This document shows, piece by piece, positions 5,329 through 12,249 of a stretch of 15,853 nucleotides of DNA. A program made the position numbers and the translations under genes. This DNA comes from Syntrophaceae bacterium UBA5761 (lineage in GTDB: Bacteria; Desulfobacterota; Syntrophia; Syntrophales; UBA4778): the NCBI GenBank assembly GCA_002418885.1, contig DIEZ01000036.1:17324-33176 (forward strand), in the 5' to 3' direction. How positions within the stretch are numbered: position 1 is the stretch's first letter; each line of letters opens with the position of its first letter. Below the pieces are notes generated by a model. That model was not told where the DNA came from and did no database searches. It was given only the letters and a program-made list of their open reading frames with translations.

Positions 5329-7563
5329 ATGGGAACGACATACAAGACCGGTTGCGTCCTGTGCGCCCAGAATTGCGGCCTGGAGCTGGAGGTCGAAAAC
5401 AACCGCATCGTGAGGGTCAAAGGCGACAAGGCCAACGCGAAGAGCGAGGGCTACGTCTGCCGCAAGGGGATGAACATCGCGTACCACCAGCATAACGCCG
5501 ACCGCCTCACTCACCCTCTCAAGCGGGTGGGCGACCGTTTTGAACGGATTTCCTGGGATCAGGCCGTATCTGAGATTGCCGCGAAGCTCAAAGACATCGT
5601 CGGCCGATACGGCCCCCGTGCTTACGCTTACATGGGCGGCGGCGGCCAGGGATGCCACTTCGAGGCCGCCTTCGGTGTAAGGGTGCTCCGCGGGCTTGGC
5701 TCGCAGTACCATTACAGCGCCTTAGCCCAGGAGTTTTCCGGCGCCTTCTGGGTAAGCGGGCGTACCGTGGGGCGCCAGTACCTTCATCCGGCGATCGATA
5801 CGGCGGAAACGGACCTCCTCCTGGCCATCGGCTGGAACGGTATGGAGAGTCACCAGATCCCCCAGGCATCGCGACAACTCCGGCGCATCGCCAAGGATCC
5901 CGACAAGCTGCTCATCGTCGTCGATCCCCGCGCCTCCGAGACGGCGAAGATCGCCGATATACATCTGCGTATCCGTCCCGGCACGGACGCCCTCCTGCTC
6001 AAGGCGATGATCGCCGTCATCCTGCAGGAAGGCTGGGAAAACGTGGCCTACATGGCGGAGCACACCGCGGGCTTCGAGCTGCTGCGGGCTCTGTTTGTCG
6101 ATTTCGACGCCCGTGCCGCCGTCGCAACCTGCCGGCTCGATTTCGACCAGGTGCGGCAAGTCACACATCTTTTTGCCACCCGCAAGTCCTGCCTGCGTAA
6201 TGACCTCGGCATCTTCATGGGGCGGCACAGCGGGCTTTCCTCCTATCTGATCATCATCCTCCAGGCGATCTGCGGCCGTATCGGTATGCCCGGCGGAGCC
6301 GTCTTGCCCGGGCACATGATGCCCGTCGGCTCCCATTCGGATGAACGAAACACCAAGACCTGGCGGACCGTGACGACGAATTCTTTCCCCGTTTGCGGGT
6401 GTTTTCCTCCCAACGTGATGCCGGAGGAAATCATGACCGACCATCCGGAACGGCTGCGGGCGGTCATGGTTTCCGGTGCCAACCCCCTGCGCTCTTACGC
6501 GGATACGACGGCGTACGAAGAGGCGTTCCGGCGCCTCGACCTGCTCGTGACGGCAGAAATCGCCATGACGGAGACGGCCGTCCTTTCCCACTATGTCCTG
6601 CCCTCACGGTCGGCCTACGAATCGTGGGACGGTACTTTCTTCCCTATGACATTCCCGGGTATCTACTTCCAGATGCGGCGACCGATCGTCGAACCCGAGG
6701 GAGAACCGCTGGAACTCGGCGAGATACACCTGCGCCTTGCCGAGCAGCTCGGACTGATTCCCCCTATTCCCGAGAGTCTCTATAGAGCCGCCGAAGAAGG
6801 CCGCGCCGCCTTCGCCAAGGCCCTGCCGGCCTACGCCACGGCGGAACCGGCGGCGATGAAGAGCATGCCGTTCATCATCGGTAAGACCCTGGGTAAGGCG
6901 ATGGGCTCGGTCCATCTGGCGGCGCTGTGGGGTATGCTGCAAACGGCGCCGCCTTTTTTCCGGGAAAACGCCGTCCGTGCCGGCTTCGCGCCGGGACCAG
7001 ATCTTGCGGAAGATGTCTTTCGGAAGATCGTCGCTCATCCCGAGGGTATCTGGGTCGGCCGGGTCGACCCGGAAAAGAACTTGAGCCACATCCAAACCGA
7101 AGACGGCAAGATCAACCTCTTCATCCCGGAGTTACTCGCTGAGCTCAAAGCCGTCGACGCGGAGTGGGAAGAGGCGGCGTTGGTCCCCAACCCCCGCTTC
7201 CCCCTCGTCCTCATGGCCGGAAAACATGCCTCTATCAATGCCAATACGCTCATGCGCAATCCCGCATGGAATGCCGGCAGGAGAGATTGCACGATCGCCA
7301 TGCATCCCGCCGATGCGGAGGCCTTACACCTGACGGACGGACAGATGGTCCGGGTAACGACGGAGGCCGGGGCCGAGGAAATCGAAGTCGAGGTCACCGA
7401 TACGGCTTATCGGGGTCACGTGGTCATCCCGCACGGCTTCGGCCTGGTTTACGATGGCGTGAAGTACAAGGCGAATGTTAACCGCCTGACGAAGAACACC
7501 CACCGGGACCGGTTTGGGACCCCCATACACCGTTACGTCCCTTGCCGTGTCGAGGCGGTTTAA
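5329..7563 (+). CDS. Molybdopterin (bis-MGD) oxidoreductase with N-terminal [4Fe-4S] domain
   Basis: The 744-residue cytosolic protein belongs to the DMSO reductase superfamily. The N-terminal iron-sulfur site is C9, C12, C16 and C44 (GCVLCAQNC, then YVCRKG). The domain signature RISWDQAVSEIAAKL (73-87) follows, then the pterin-binding body with DPRASETAKIADIHLRIRPG, VSGANPLRSYADT and SHYVLPSRSAYESWDGTF. The C-terminal molydopterin-binding domain starts near NPRFPLVLMAGK and includes HPADAEALHL and VVIPHGFG. No Tat or Sec signal precedes the first cysteine. Where related enzymes carry the metal-ligating Cys, Sec or Ser (about residues 130-137), this one reads SALAQEFS, with no Cys or Sec and E135 at my rough alignment position. 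No electron-transfer or membrane subunit is adjacent. Substrate unknown: formate dehydrogenase, acetylene hydratase-like and other roles are all possible. ATG 5329 has AAGGGA 8 bases upstream. Confidence 0.88.
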   Translation: MGTTYKTGCVLCAQNCGLELEVENNRIVRVKGDKANAKSEGYVCRKGMNIAYHQHNADRLTHPLKRVGDRFERISWDQAVSEIAAKLKDIVGRYGPRAYAYMGGGGQGCHFEAAFGVRVLRGLGSQYHYSALAQEFSGAFWVSGRTVGRQYLHPAIDTAETDLLLAIGWNGMESHQIPQASRQLRRIAKDPDKLLIVVDPRASETAKIADIHLRIRPGTDALLLKAMIAVILQEGWENVAYMAEHTAGFELLRALFVDFDARAAVATCRLDFDQVRQVTHLFATRKSCLRNDLGIFMGRHSGLSSYLIIILQAICGRIGMPGGAVLPGHMMPVGSHSDERNTKTWRTVTTNSFPVCGCFPPNVMPEEIMTDHPERLRAVMVSGANPLRSYADTTAYEEAFRRLDLLVTAEIAMTETAVLSHYVLPSRSAYESWDGTFFPMTFPGIYFQMRRPIVEPEGEPLELGEIHLRLAEQLGLIPPIPESLYRAAEEGRAAFAKALPAYATAEPAAMKSMPFIIGKTLGKAMGSVHLAALWGMLQTAPPFFRENAVRAGFAPGPDLAEDVFRKIVAHPEGIWVGRVDPEKNLSHIQTEDGKINLFIPELLAELKAVDAEWEEAALVPNPRFPLVLMAGKHASINANTLMRNPAWNAGRRDCTIAMHPADAEALHLTDGQMVRVTTEAGAEEIEVEVTDTAYRGHVVIPHGFGLVYDGVKYKANVNRLTKNTHRDRFGTPIHRYVPCRVEAV

Positions 7564-7687
7564 GGAACTGTCCGCAGGGTCTTTCCTGCATACGTGTCCG
7601 TACGATCGCACGGGTTCTTGACGTGACGGCCGGACGGATTTTCTTCTTTGGTGTTGGTAAAGGTAGAGAGCTCGAGGAGCCTCAAGC

Positions 7688-7716
7688 TTGACGACTCAGT
7701 CGATTTTCTATATCTT
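7688..7716 (+). promoter_or_regulatory. Probable promoter with an internal palindrome, upstream of the patatin gene
   Basis: TTGACG (7688-7693), 17 bases, TATCTT (7711-7716). An 11-base perfect inverted repeat, CGACT-C-AGTCG (7692-7702), covers the end of the -35 and the early spacer and could be an operator. Transcription would start near 7723, about 33 bases before the ATG at 7756. Confidence 0.4.
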
Positions 7717-7755
7717 TAGCTCCTGATTCGGATAAGCTATGGCAACGGGACGAAC

Positions 7756-8697
7756 ATGGCAGGAGTAACCGGAAACAGGCGGGTCGGTCTTGCCCTCGGC
7801 GGCGGAGGTTCCAGGGGATTCGCCCACATCGGCGTCCTTAAGGTCCTCGAGGAAGAATCGATCACTGTCGATGTCATCGCGGGAACGAGCATCGGTGCCG
7901 TCATCGGAGGTGCTTTCGCAAGCGGCCTCGGGCCCGCTGAGCTGGTGGAGAAAGTCGAGGAGATAGTCCGCAGCCCCCTCGCCCGCCTTCCTGTTTTTCA
8001 GACCCTCGAGGAGACCGACAAACAGCAAAAAGAATTGAGGCTCGCCGACAAGGTCGGTTTATTTTTCAAGAGTCAGTGGCTCTTCGCCCAGGCCCTCTTC
8101 AAACCGGGCATGATGGAAGGAGAAGATTTCCAGGCCGTCGTCAATCACTTCATCCCCGACATTCGGATCGAAGACACGAAAATCCCCTTCCGGGCTGTAG
8201 CCGCCGACCTGATCAGCGGTAACGAAGTTGTAATGTCGAAGGGATCGCTGAGGTGCGCGGTCATGGCAAGCTGCGCCGTGCCGGGGTTCATGCCCCCAAT
8301 CAAGGATGGCGAGATGCTGCTCGTGGACGGGGGCATCATCAACATGGTGCCTTGCAGTGTCGTACGCGGGGAAGGCGCGCAGGTCGTCATCGCCGTGGAC
8401 GTGGACCGCGACATCGGCGCCGACAGCGACTTCAAGAATGCAATAGATGTCTACATCCGGGCCTCCGAGATCAGCAACTTCCATCTTTCCTATTTCCGTC
8501 TCAAAGACGCCGACGTTACCCTAAGGCCCAGGGTCGGTAACATAAAATGGTTCGACATTTCGCAGTCTTCCGGAATAATCAGCGAGGGAGAGCGGTGCGC
8601 CCGGGAGGGCATGGAGCGGGTCAGAAAGCTAATCCCCGAAAAGAAGGAACGTAAGCTCCTATCCGTCCTCCGCGCTCTTTTCAGTAAAAGGGCCTGA
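7756..8697 (+). CDS. Patatin-like phospholipase family protein (RssA-like)
   Basis: The 313-residue protein is a serine acyl-hydrolase of the patatin fold, expected to cleave acyl chains from phospholipids or related esters. It has the oxyanion-hole motif GGGGSRG (15-21), the nucleophile elbow GTSIG (43-47, S45) and the DGG motif (190-192, D190), so the Ser-Asp dyad is complete. FRAVAADLISGNEVV and MASCAVPGFMPP are further conserved blocks of the bacterial YlbK/RssA type. There is no signal peptide and no membrane segment, and the C-terminus is basic (KKERKLLSVLRALFSKRA), which might favour membrane association. ATG 7756 lies 5 bases after ACGGGA, a modest ribosome binding site. The gene is 192 bases downstream of the molybdopterin enzyme and appears to have its own promoter. 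The native substrate cannot be told from sequence. Confidence 0.92.
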   Translation: MAGVTGNRRVGLALGGGGSRGFAHIGVLKVLEEESITVDVIAGTSIGAVIGGAFASGLGPAELVEKVEEIVRSPLARLPVFQTLEETDKQQKELRLADKVGLFFKSQWLFAQALFKPGMMEGEDFQAVVNHFIPDIRIEDTKIPFRAVAADLISGNEVVMSKGSLRCAVMASCAVPGFMPPIKDGEMLLVDGGIINMVPCSVVRGEGAQVVIAVDVDRDIGADSDFKNAIDVYIRASEISNFHLSYFRLKDADVTLRPRVGNIKWFDISQSSGIISEGERCAREGMERVRKLIPEKKERKLLSVLRALFSKRA

Positions 8698-8842
8698 AAA
8701 GCAATCCCTCCGCGCTTTCGGCGTGGGTTTCTGCGCCCGCCCGGCGGGAGGCATTCATTCCGGGGCGAAAGCCCTCTCCTGGTCATGATGAAAAGTAGCC
8801 GTCAGTCAAACTGCAAGGGGTCTGCCGCTATGAGGCGGGGCC

Positions 8843-8882
8843 AAAAAGGAGAGCAGCCGGTACTTCGGGGTCCCGGCTGCTC
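8843..8882 (-). terminator. Rho-independent terminator for the small membrane-protein operon
   Basis: A perfect 10-base-pair stem, GAGCAGCCGG (8851-8860) with CCGGCTGCTC (8873-8882), has a 12-base loop. On the minus strand it is followed by TCCTTTTTGG, a run of five T. It lies about 30 bases beyond the stop of the AtpZ-like gene. No T-run follows on the plus strand, so it does not serve the patatin gene. Confidence 0.8.
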
Positions 8883-8912
8883 GACTGGATGGTTAGTCGT
8901 TGAGTTTGACGT

Positions 8913-9143
8913 TTAGCGCTTGTTTCCGCGTATGATCCATGCCTCCCGGTAGAGCCTTCCCACGCAGAGCATTATCGCCAGGAGGAAGAGGCCGAACATG
9001 AAGGACGGGGCGGTGTTGAGCATCTTATCAACCCAGTAACCGATGTAGAGGAAGAGGAACGACGAAAGCACTATGACGAAGCTCCAGGCGCTCAGGAGAA
9101 CGATCTGCGAATAACCTCGGAATTTTTCGGTCGTCTTGATCAT
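8913..9143 (-). CDS. AtpZ/ATPase_gene1-like small membrane protein (76 aa)
   Basis: The start chosen is ATG 9143, because AAGGAGGT lies 8 bases upstream on the minus strand; a longer open frame to 9302 has an improbable basic N-terminus. The 76-residue product has two membrane helices (about 16-36 and 45-62), with the linking motif GYWVDKMLNTAPSFMFG (35-51) and LYREAW at the end. This matches the AtpZ (F0F1-ATPase subunit, gene-1) layout, in which a GYWxDK turn precedes the second helix. In other bacteria AtpZ is encoded at the head of atp operons and, with AtpI, has been linked to ATP synthase assembly and Mg2+/Ca2+ transport. Here no other atp gene is present: it follows a 91-residue membrane protein and is closed by a terminator. 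The family call rests on the motif and topology and is moderate. Confidence 0.65.
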   Translation of the reverse strand: MIKTTEKFRGYSQIVLLSAWSFVIVLSSFLFLYIGYWVDKMLNTAPSFMFGLFLLAIMLCVGRLYREAWIIRGNKR

Positions 9144-9191
9144 GGCTTGATACCTCCTTTGCTGCCTACTTTCCTCGGTCGGGGCGCCCTT

Positions 9192-9243
9192 GTGTTTCCG
9201 GTGTCCGGGCGTCTCCAGAAACCGAAGCCCGGCTCGTGTTTCC
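9192..9243 (-). other. Hairpin flanked by direct repeats between the two small membrane-protein genes
   Basis: In the 106-base gap a 6-base-pair stem, GCCCGG (9227-9232) with CCGGGC (9205-9210), is bracketed by two copies of the octamer GTGTTTCC (9192-9199 and 9236-9243; GGAAACAC on the transcribed strand). There is no T-run, so it is not a terminator. It could affect RNA stability or the ratio of the two products; function unknown. Confidence 0.3.
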
Positions 9244-9249
9244 TGTTTT

Positions 9250-9525
9250 TCAGCCGACGATGTTCTTGATAGCTTCCACAACCGGTGCCGTGAACAGCGC
9301 AATCAGGGCAGTGTAAAGTGCCAAGGCACCCATGGCTTCGGTCATGTAGATCTTCCTATACTTCGTCCTGAGGGAGATGATGCTGAGTCCGCCTATGATC
9401 AGTGCGCCGAGGTGGAAGTAAGGGAAGCTCTCCGCGCCCGTCGCTGAGTATTCGGCAAGGCAAAAAGTCGCCGTCAACAGGGTCATGAAACCCGCCAGGA
9501 TGATTGTGGTTAGTGTCTTTTTCAT
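9250..9525 (-). CDS. Small exported membrane protein, unknown function (91 aa)
   Basis: ATG 9525 follows AAGGAGG at about 10 bases, a strong ribosome binding site. The N-terminus MKKTLTTIILAGFMTLLTATFCLA has the form of a Sec signal peptide, with likely cleavage after CLA (about residue 24). Two membrane helices follow: YFHLGALIIGGLSIISL, then a short basic loop (RTKYRKIY), then ALALYTALIALFTAPVVE. The second helix begins with TEAMGALALYTALIAL, which faintly resembles the proton- or sodium-binding helix of ATP synthase subunit c, but the loop-to-acid spacing is too short for that fold. I do not recognise the family. It is the first gene of a two-gene unit with the AtpZ-like protein, so a joint membrane role is plausible. 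The strong ribosome site and signal peptide make it a convincing gene. Confidence 0.75.
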   Translation of the reverse strand: MKKTLTTIILAGFMTLLTATFCLAEYSATGAESFPYFHLGALIIGGLSIISLRTKYRKIYMTEAMGALALYTALIALFTAPVVEAIKNIVG

Positions 9526-9964
9526 GGTCTTCGTGCCTCCTTTCTAAAGCCGGTTCTTTTTTTATTCCGGTCGACATTATTTAATGAAATAATCATGCCA
9601 GACAGGCGGCGAACGAGACGGAATGCTGCATGACTTTGAAAATACAGATAATTCGGGGAATAACACTGAGGCCGCGTTATCGATTTCGTAGGGAAAGAAG
9701 GGCCGTCTCTTAATGAAAGATTAAAAGGCGTTGAATTTAACATTAAAGCCTTCAAATCTATCGATAAGAGTTCAGGTATCGGGGATAAAAATGGACGACG
9801 AGAGGAAATAAGACGGAGCGCGGCGATGAGAACGGGTTATCCCTCGACCGGTCGCGTTGCGCTACACGCCGCGACTGCCCCCTCGGTATCGGCGGCAGGC
9901 CGCCCCGCCATGGTTCCGGAAGGCGCAAAAGACGTGCTTGCGGGCTAAAACGGGATTGATCGCC
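9526..9964. other. Long intergenic region with two GC-rich hairpins
   Basis: No convincing gene lies in these 439 bases. The left half (9590-9780) is AT-rich and would contain the promoter of the 91-aa gene, but no good -35/-10 pair stands out. The right half holds a strong hairpin at 9849-9877 (CGGTCGCG with CGCGACTG, one G-T pair, plus an inner GCG/CGC stem around CTACA). A second follows at 9891-9904 (GGCGG, CAGG loop, CCGCC). Neither is followed by a T-run on either strand. Confidence 0.5.
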
Positions 9965-9970
9965 TCAATC
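9947..9970 (-). terminator. Weak terminator-like hairpin at the end of the amidohydrolase gene
   Basis: On the minus strand GATTGA (9970-9965, containing the stop codon TGA) pairs with TCAATC (9959-9954) around a 5-base loop, followed by CCGTTTT. The stem is short and the T-run has only four T, so termination would be inefficient. Confidence 0.3.
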
Positions 9971-10975
9971 TGTTCCGAGATTGAGTATTTGTGCGATATT
10001 CTTATAAAAAATTCTTTCTTTGTCGGCGTCTGATATCAAGGCGGCATCGATTGAACCTATAGTTCGTTCGGTGAAATCATAGCCGCCCTTTTCATCGAAG
10101 GGAACATCCGTCCCGAAGAGGACATGACCGACACCGAAAAACATACAGGCATTCTGGATGAGCAGCGGTTCGAACCCCTGTGTCGCCGTATCGACATAGA
10201 AGTTTTTGAAATGGTCGATGTAGGGCTCAGCCAGGTTCGTTTCGCTTCTGAATGCCTCGATGTTTTTGAAGAGTCTAAAACCTGCATCGAGGCGTTTCGA
10301 AAACAGTCCGATAAAGGCACCGTGATGGTGGATGATGAACTTTATGCCTTTATATTTTTCGAATATGCCGGAAAGGGTTAATCTTATCATGGCGGTACTC
10401 GAATCCATGAGCCACCCTATCGATTGCCAAATGCCGTACTTTGACGTACTTTCGGTTACGTAATCGCTGTATGTTACCGGTCGAGAGGGGTGAAGCCATA
10501 TGGGTACTTGATCGTGCACTGCCTGCTGAAACAGGTCGCCGTATATTGGGTCATCGACGGGCCTCACTGTTGGGCCTGCCACGAGATAGATACCTTTGAA
10601 TTTCAGTTTGTGGATGGCCCGTTCATATTCGGACAACATCGTATCTCGATTAGTTGTCGGGATAGCAGCAACGGGAATGAATCTATCCGGGTACTTACCG
10701 ACCAGATTGGCCAATTCATCGTTCAGTATACGAGCGGCCTCCGTCGCCTTGAGGGGGTCGTCGTGGACTTCTCCGGCGGATTCAATCCACGGAAGCGGTA
10801 CGATTACATGTTTATCGACGTGGTATTTATCCATCAGGGCTGAGCGGCTGTCTACGTCGAGCATCGTCTTGAGGTGCCGGAAAAGCGTTGCATAGGGAAA
10901 CGAGTTTTTACAGTTTCTCTCTAAGAACGCCAAGTACCTTTCGAATGAAAAATGGGTGTAACAATCGACCTTCAT
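9965..10975 (-). CDS. Amidohydrolase-2 family protein (ACMSD-like metal-dependent decarboxylase or hydrolase)
   Basis: The 336-residue cytosolic TIM-barrel protein of the Amidohydro_2 family is related to aminocarboxymuconate-semialdehyde and resorcylate decarboxylases and some hydrolases. Metal ligands visible are H8 of DCYTHF at the N-terminus, H162 in WLHPSRP, the HHH at 216-218 (IIHHHGAF) and D290 in FGTDVPF. The usual N-terminal pair is HxH; here the first position is Tyr (Y6), so only four of five expected ligands are present. GVGHVLFGTDVPF and the C-terminal KNIAQIL helix are typical family features. ATG 10975 lies 4 bases after GGAGGG, a good ribosome binding site. The gene stands alone, with no ring-cleavage or aromatic-degradation neighbour to suggest a substrate. 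Anaerobic aromatic degraders encode several such enzymes, so a decarboxylase role on an aromatic acid is a reasonable but unproven inference. Confidence 0.87.
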   Translation of the reverse strand: MKVDCYTHFSFERYLAFLERNCKNSFPYATLFRHLKTMLDVDSRSALMDKYHVDKHVIVPLPWIESAGEVHDDPLKATEAARILNDELANLVGKYPDRFIPVAAIPTTNRDTMLSEYERAIHKLKFKGIYLVAGPTVRPVDDPIYGDLFQQAVHDQVPIWLHPSRPVTYSDYVTESTSKYGIWQSIGWLMDSSTAMIRLTLSGIFEKYKGIKFIIHHHGAFIGLFSKRLDAGFRLFKNIEAFRSETNLAEPYIDHFKNFYVDTATQGFEPLLIQNACMFFGVGHVLFGTDVPFDEKGGYDFTERTIGSIDAALISDADKERIFYKNIAQILNLGTD

Positions 10976-11259
10976 TTTTCCCTCCGTGCTTTAGTCTTCC
11001 CAACGGTTCTTCCAGTGGCTGGCGTGGTGGTCTGTCAGATACGGCGGTCGGTAGAAACCCGGATGTTCCGTCGAAGGTGGTCTTGCTTTCTTCAATACCC
11101 GCGGCAAACCTCTTGTGGAGGCTGCGCAGCCTTTCCGTAGAGGCAACTGAGGACGAGAACGGAGGTTGGCGGGCGGTGCCGGGGATGGTCTTAGCACAAC
11201 CACAAAAGACCAGGGTCCGGAAACTTGTTCCTAAGGCTCGCAACCTCTCGATTATCGAA

Positions 11260-11333
11260 TGGCTGGGGGACGTGGATTCGAACCACGATTCACGGAGTCA
11301 GAGTCCGTTGTCCTGCCGTTGAACGATCCCCCA
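11260..11333 (-). tRNA. tRNA-Gln (anticodon CUG)
   Basis: On the minus strand the 74-base sequence folds as a cloverleaf. The acceptor stem is TGGGGGA/TCCCCCA (7 bp), the D-arm GTTC/GGAC, the anticodon stem ACGGA/TCCGT with loop CTCTGAC (anticodon CTG), and the T-arm CGTGG/CCACG with TTCGAAT. The discriminator is G and the 3' CCA is encoded. The sequence resembles bacterial glutamine tRNAs. The 284 bases on its 3' side, up to the amidohydrolase gene, hold no convincing gene or strong terminator. The only structures there are a small TCGATTATCGA palindrome next to the CCA (11248-11258) and a GGTCTT/AAGACC stem further on. Confidence 0.96.
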
Positions 11334-11397
11334 ATGAATAAGAACGGCGCCGCACCTCCGCCTTCTCAAGTGCGCTGGGTTACCGGATAGTGGCGAG

Positions 11398-11426
11398 ACT
11401 ATAGTGCGACCTTTTTTTGCTGTCAA
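11398..11426 (-). promoter_or_regulatory. Near-consensus sigma70 promoter of tRNA-Gln
   Basis: On the minus strand: TTGACA (11426-11421), a 17-base spacer containing a run of seven A, then TATAGT (11403-11398, 5 of 6). The expected start near 11391 leaves a leader of about 58 bases to be trimmed before the tRNA 5' end at 11333. This is the best promoter in the window, as expected for a stable RNA gene. Confidence 0.8.
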
Positions 11427-11579
11427 CCATTTTTCGCTGAATAGCTATAATCTGCGGATTTTCAAGTAGTTACGATAATTAGCGCCAGTGTTGATTGCCG
11501 TTTCAAACGGGGCCGGTCGCGGCTCTTTAAACAGACTGAACATCCAGACAAACAGAAACTTCATGAACGGAAGCGATGG

Positions 11580-12230
11580 TTATCGAAGATAGCGAGTAAT
11601 GTGGGCGGCGCTCTCTATTATGAGGTTCGCCCCGGCTGCGGTAAGGGCGTCGGCGCTCGAATAGCCGGTCAAAACGCCGACGGTGAAAGAACCGGCGCGC
11701 CTCCCGGCCTCGATGTCCATGGGATGGTCGCCCACCATGGCGGAGAGGCCGGCATCGACGTGAAGGGCCCTCAGCGCCATGAGTATCTGTTCCGGGTCGG
11801 GTTTCACCCTTCGCGTCGACTCGCGGGTGACCAGCGTGTCGCAAAAGGATTGTATGCCGGGGAAGGATTCCAGAACGGCGTCTCTGCAGTTTCTCGTCGC
11901 GATTCCGACCGAAATGCCGCGCTCCTTCAGCGAGGAAAGCATCTCTCTCACGCCGGCGACGAGTTCGCCTCGCCTGGCGCCGGCGACCTCGATCTGCCGG
12001 ATTGCTTCGTAGGCCCTTTGGGAAAACTGGTCTGCATCCCCGGGAACAGCCTCCTCGAGGATATTTCGTCCCATCTCGATCATCTCGAGGACGTAGAGAC
12101 CATCCAAGCCGTCCGGGGCAACTCCGTAGGAAAGGAGTAGGTCGAGGACGGATGCCCTCATCAGGGCGAAGTCAACCCCAAGTTTCACTAGTGTTCCGTC
12201 GAAATCAAAGACAATCGCCTTAAAGTTCAA
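11580..12230 (-). CDS. HAD-superfamily phosphatase (phosphoglycolate phosphatase-like)
   Basis: The 216-residue protein has the four HAD motifs: DFDGT (9-13, nucleophile D9 and acid D11), T112 in IATRNC, K143 in RRVKPDP, and MVGDHPMDIEAG (165-176, with D168 and D172 as metal ligands). The helical cap between motifs I and II puts it in the Gph/PGMB-like subfamily, which dephosphorylates small metabolites such as 2-phosphoglycolate or sugar phosphates. The start is TTG at 12230 with only a weak GAGA upstream, which suggests low-level translation or coupling to the Nudix gene 19 bases before it. It is the last gene of a three-hydrolase unit. Substrate cannot be assigned from sequence; a house-cleaning role is plausible given the Nudix neighbour. 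No terminator is evident downstream. Confidence 0.9.
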   Translation of the reverse strand: MNFKAIVFDFDGTLVKLGVDFALMRASVLDLLLSYGVAPDGLDGLYVLEMIEMGRNILEEAVPGDADQFSQRAYEAIRQIEVAGARRGELVAGVREMLSSLKERGISVGIATRNCRDAVLESFPGIQSFCDTLVTRESTRRVKPDPEQILMALRALHVDAGLSAMVGDHPMDIEAGRRAGSFTVGVLTGYSSADALTAAGANLIIESAAHITRYLR

Positions 12231-12249
12231 CGTATCTCGTAACCCCGCG

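Noticed and set aside
5722..6591. 289-codon open frame on the minus strand inside the molybdopterin gene
   Set aside because: It is a codon-bias shadow of a GC-rich coding region; the translation is rich in Arg, Gly and His with no protein-like pattern.
7564..7660. Terminator after the molybdopterin gene (TCCGT/ACGGA followed by TTTTCTTCTTT)
   Set aside because: The stem is only five base pairs across a large loop; the T-rich stretch alone is not enough.
8913..9302. Longer version of the AtpZ-like protein (129 residues)
   Set aside because: The added N-terminus is basic and non-protein-like and overlaps the upstream gene; the ATG at 9143 has a near-perfect Shine-Dalgarno sequence.
9250..9525. 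91-aa protein as an ATP synthase c subunit
   Set aside because: The TEAMGALALY segment is suggestive, but the acid sits at the start of the helix only six residues after the basic loop, and the glycine-rich first helix of subunit c is missing.
9577..9620. Sigma54-type promoter (TGGCAT and TTTCA) upstream of the 91-aa gene
   Set aside because: The invariant GC of the -12 element is TC here, so the match fails at an essential base.
9522..9755. 77-codon minus-strand frame upstream of the 91-aa gene
   Set aside because: It starts at TTG without a ribosome site and its sequence shows no domain; it spans the expected promoter region.
10888..11322. Open frames on both strands across 10888-11322
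   Set aside because: The plus frame runs into the tRNA gene and begins inside the amidohydrolase; none has a ribosome site or protein-like composition.
11260..11333. tRNA-Gln as an integration site of a mobile element
   Set aside because: No integrase gene and no direct repeat of the tRNA 3' end were found in the window.
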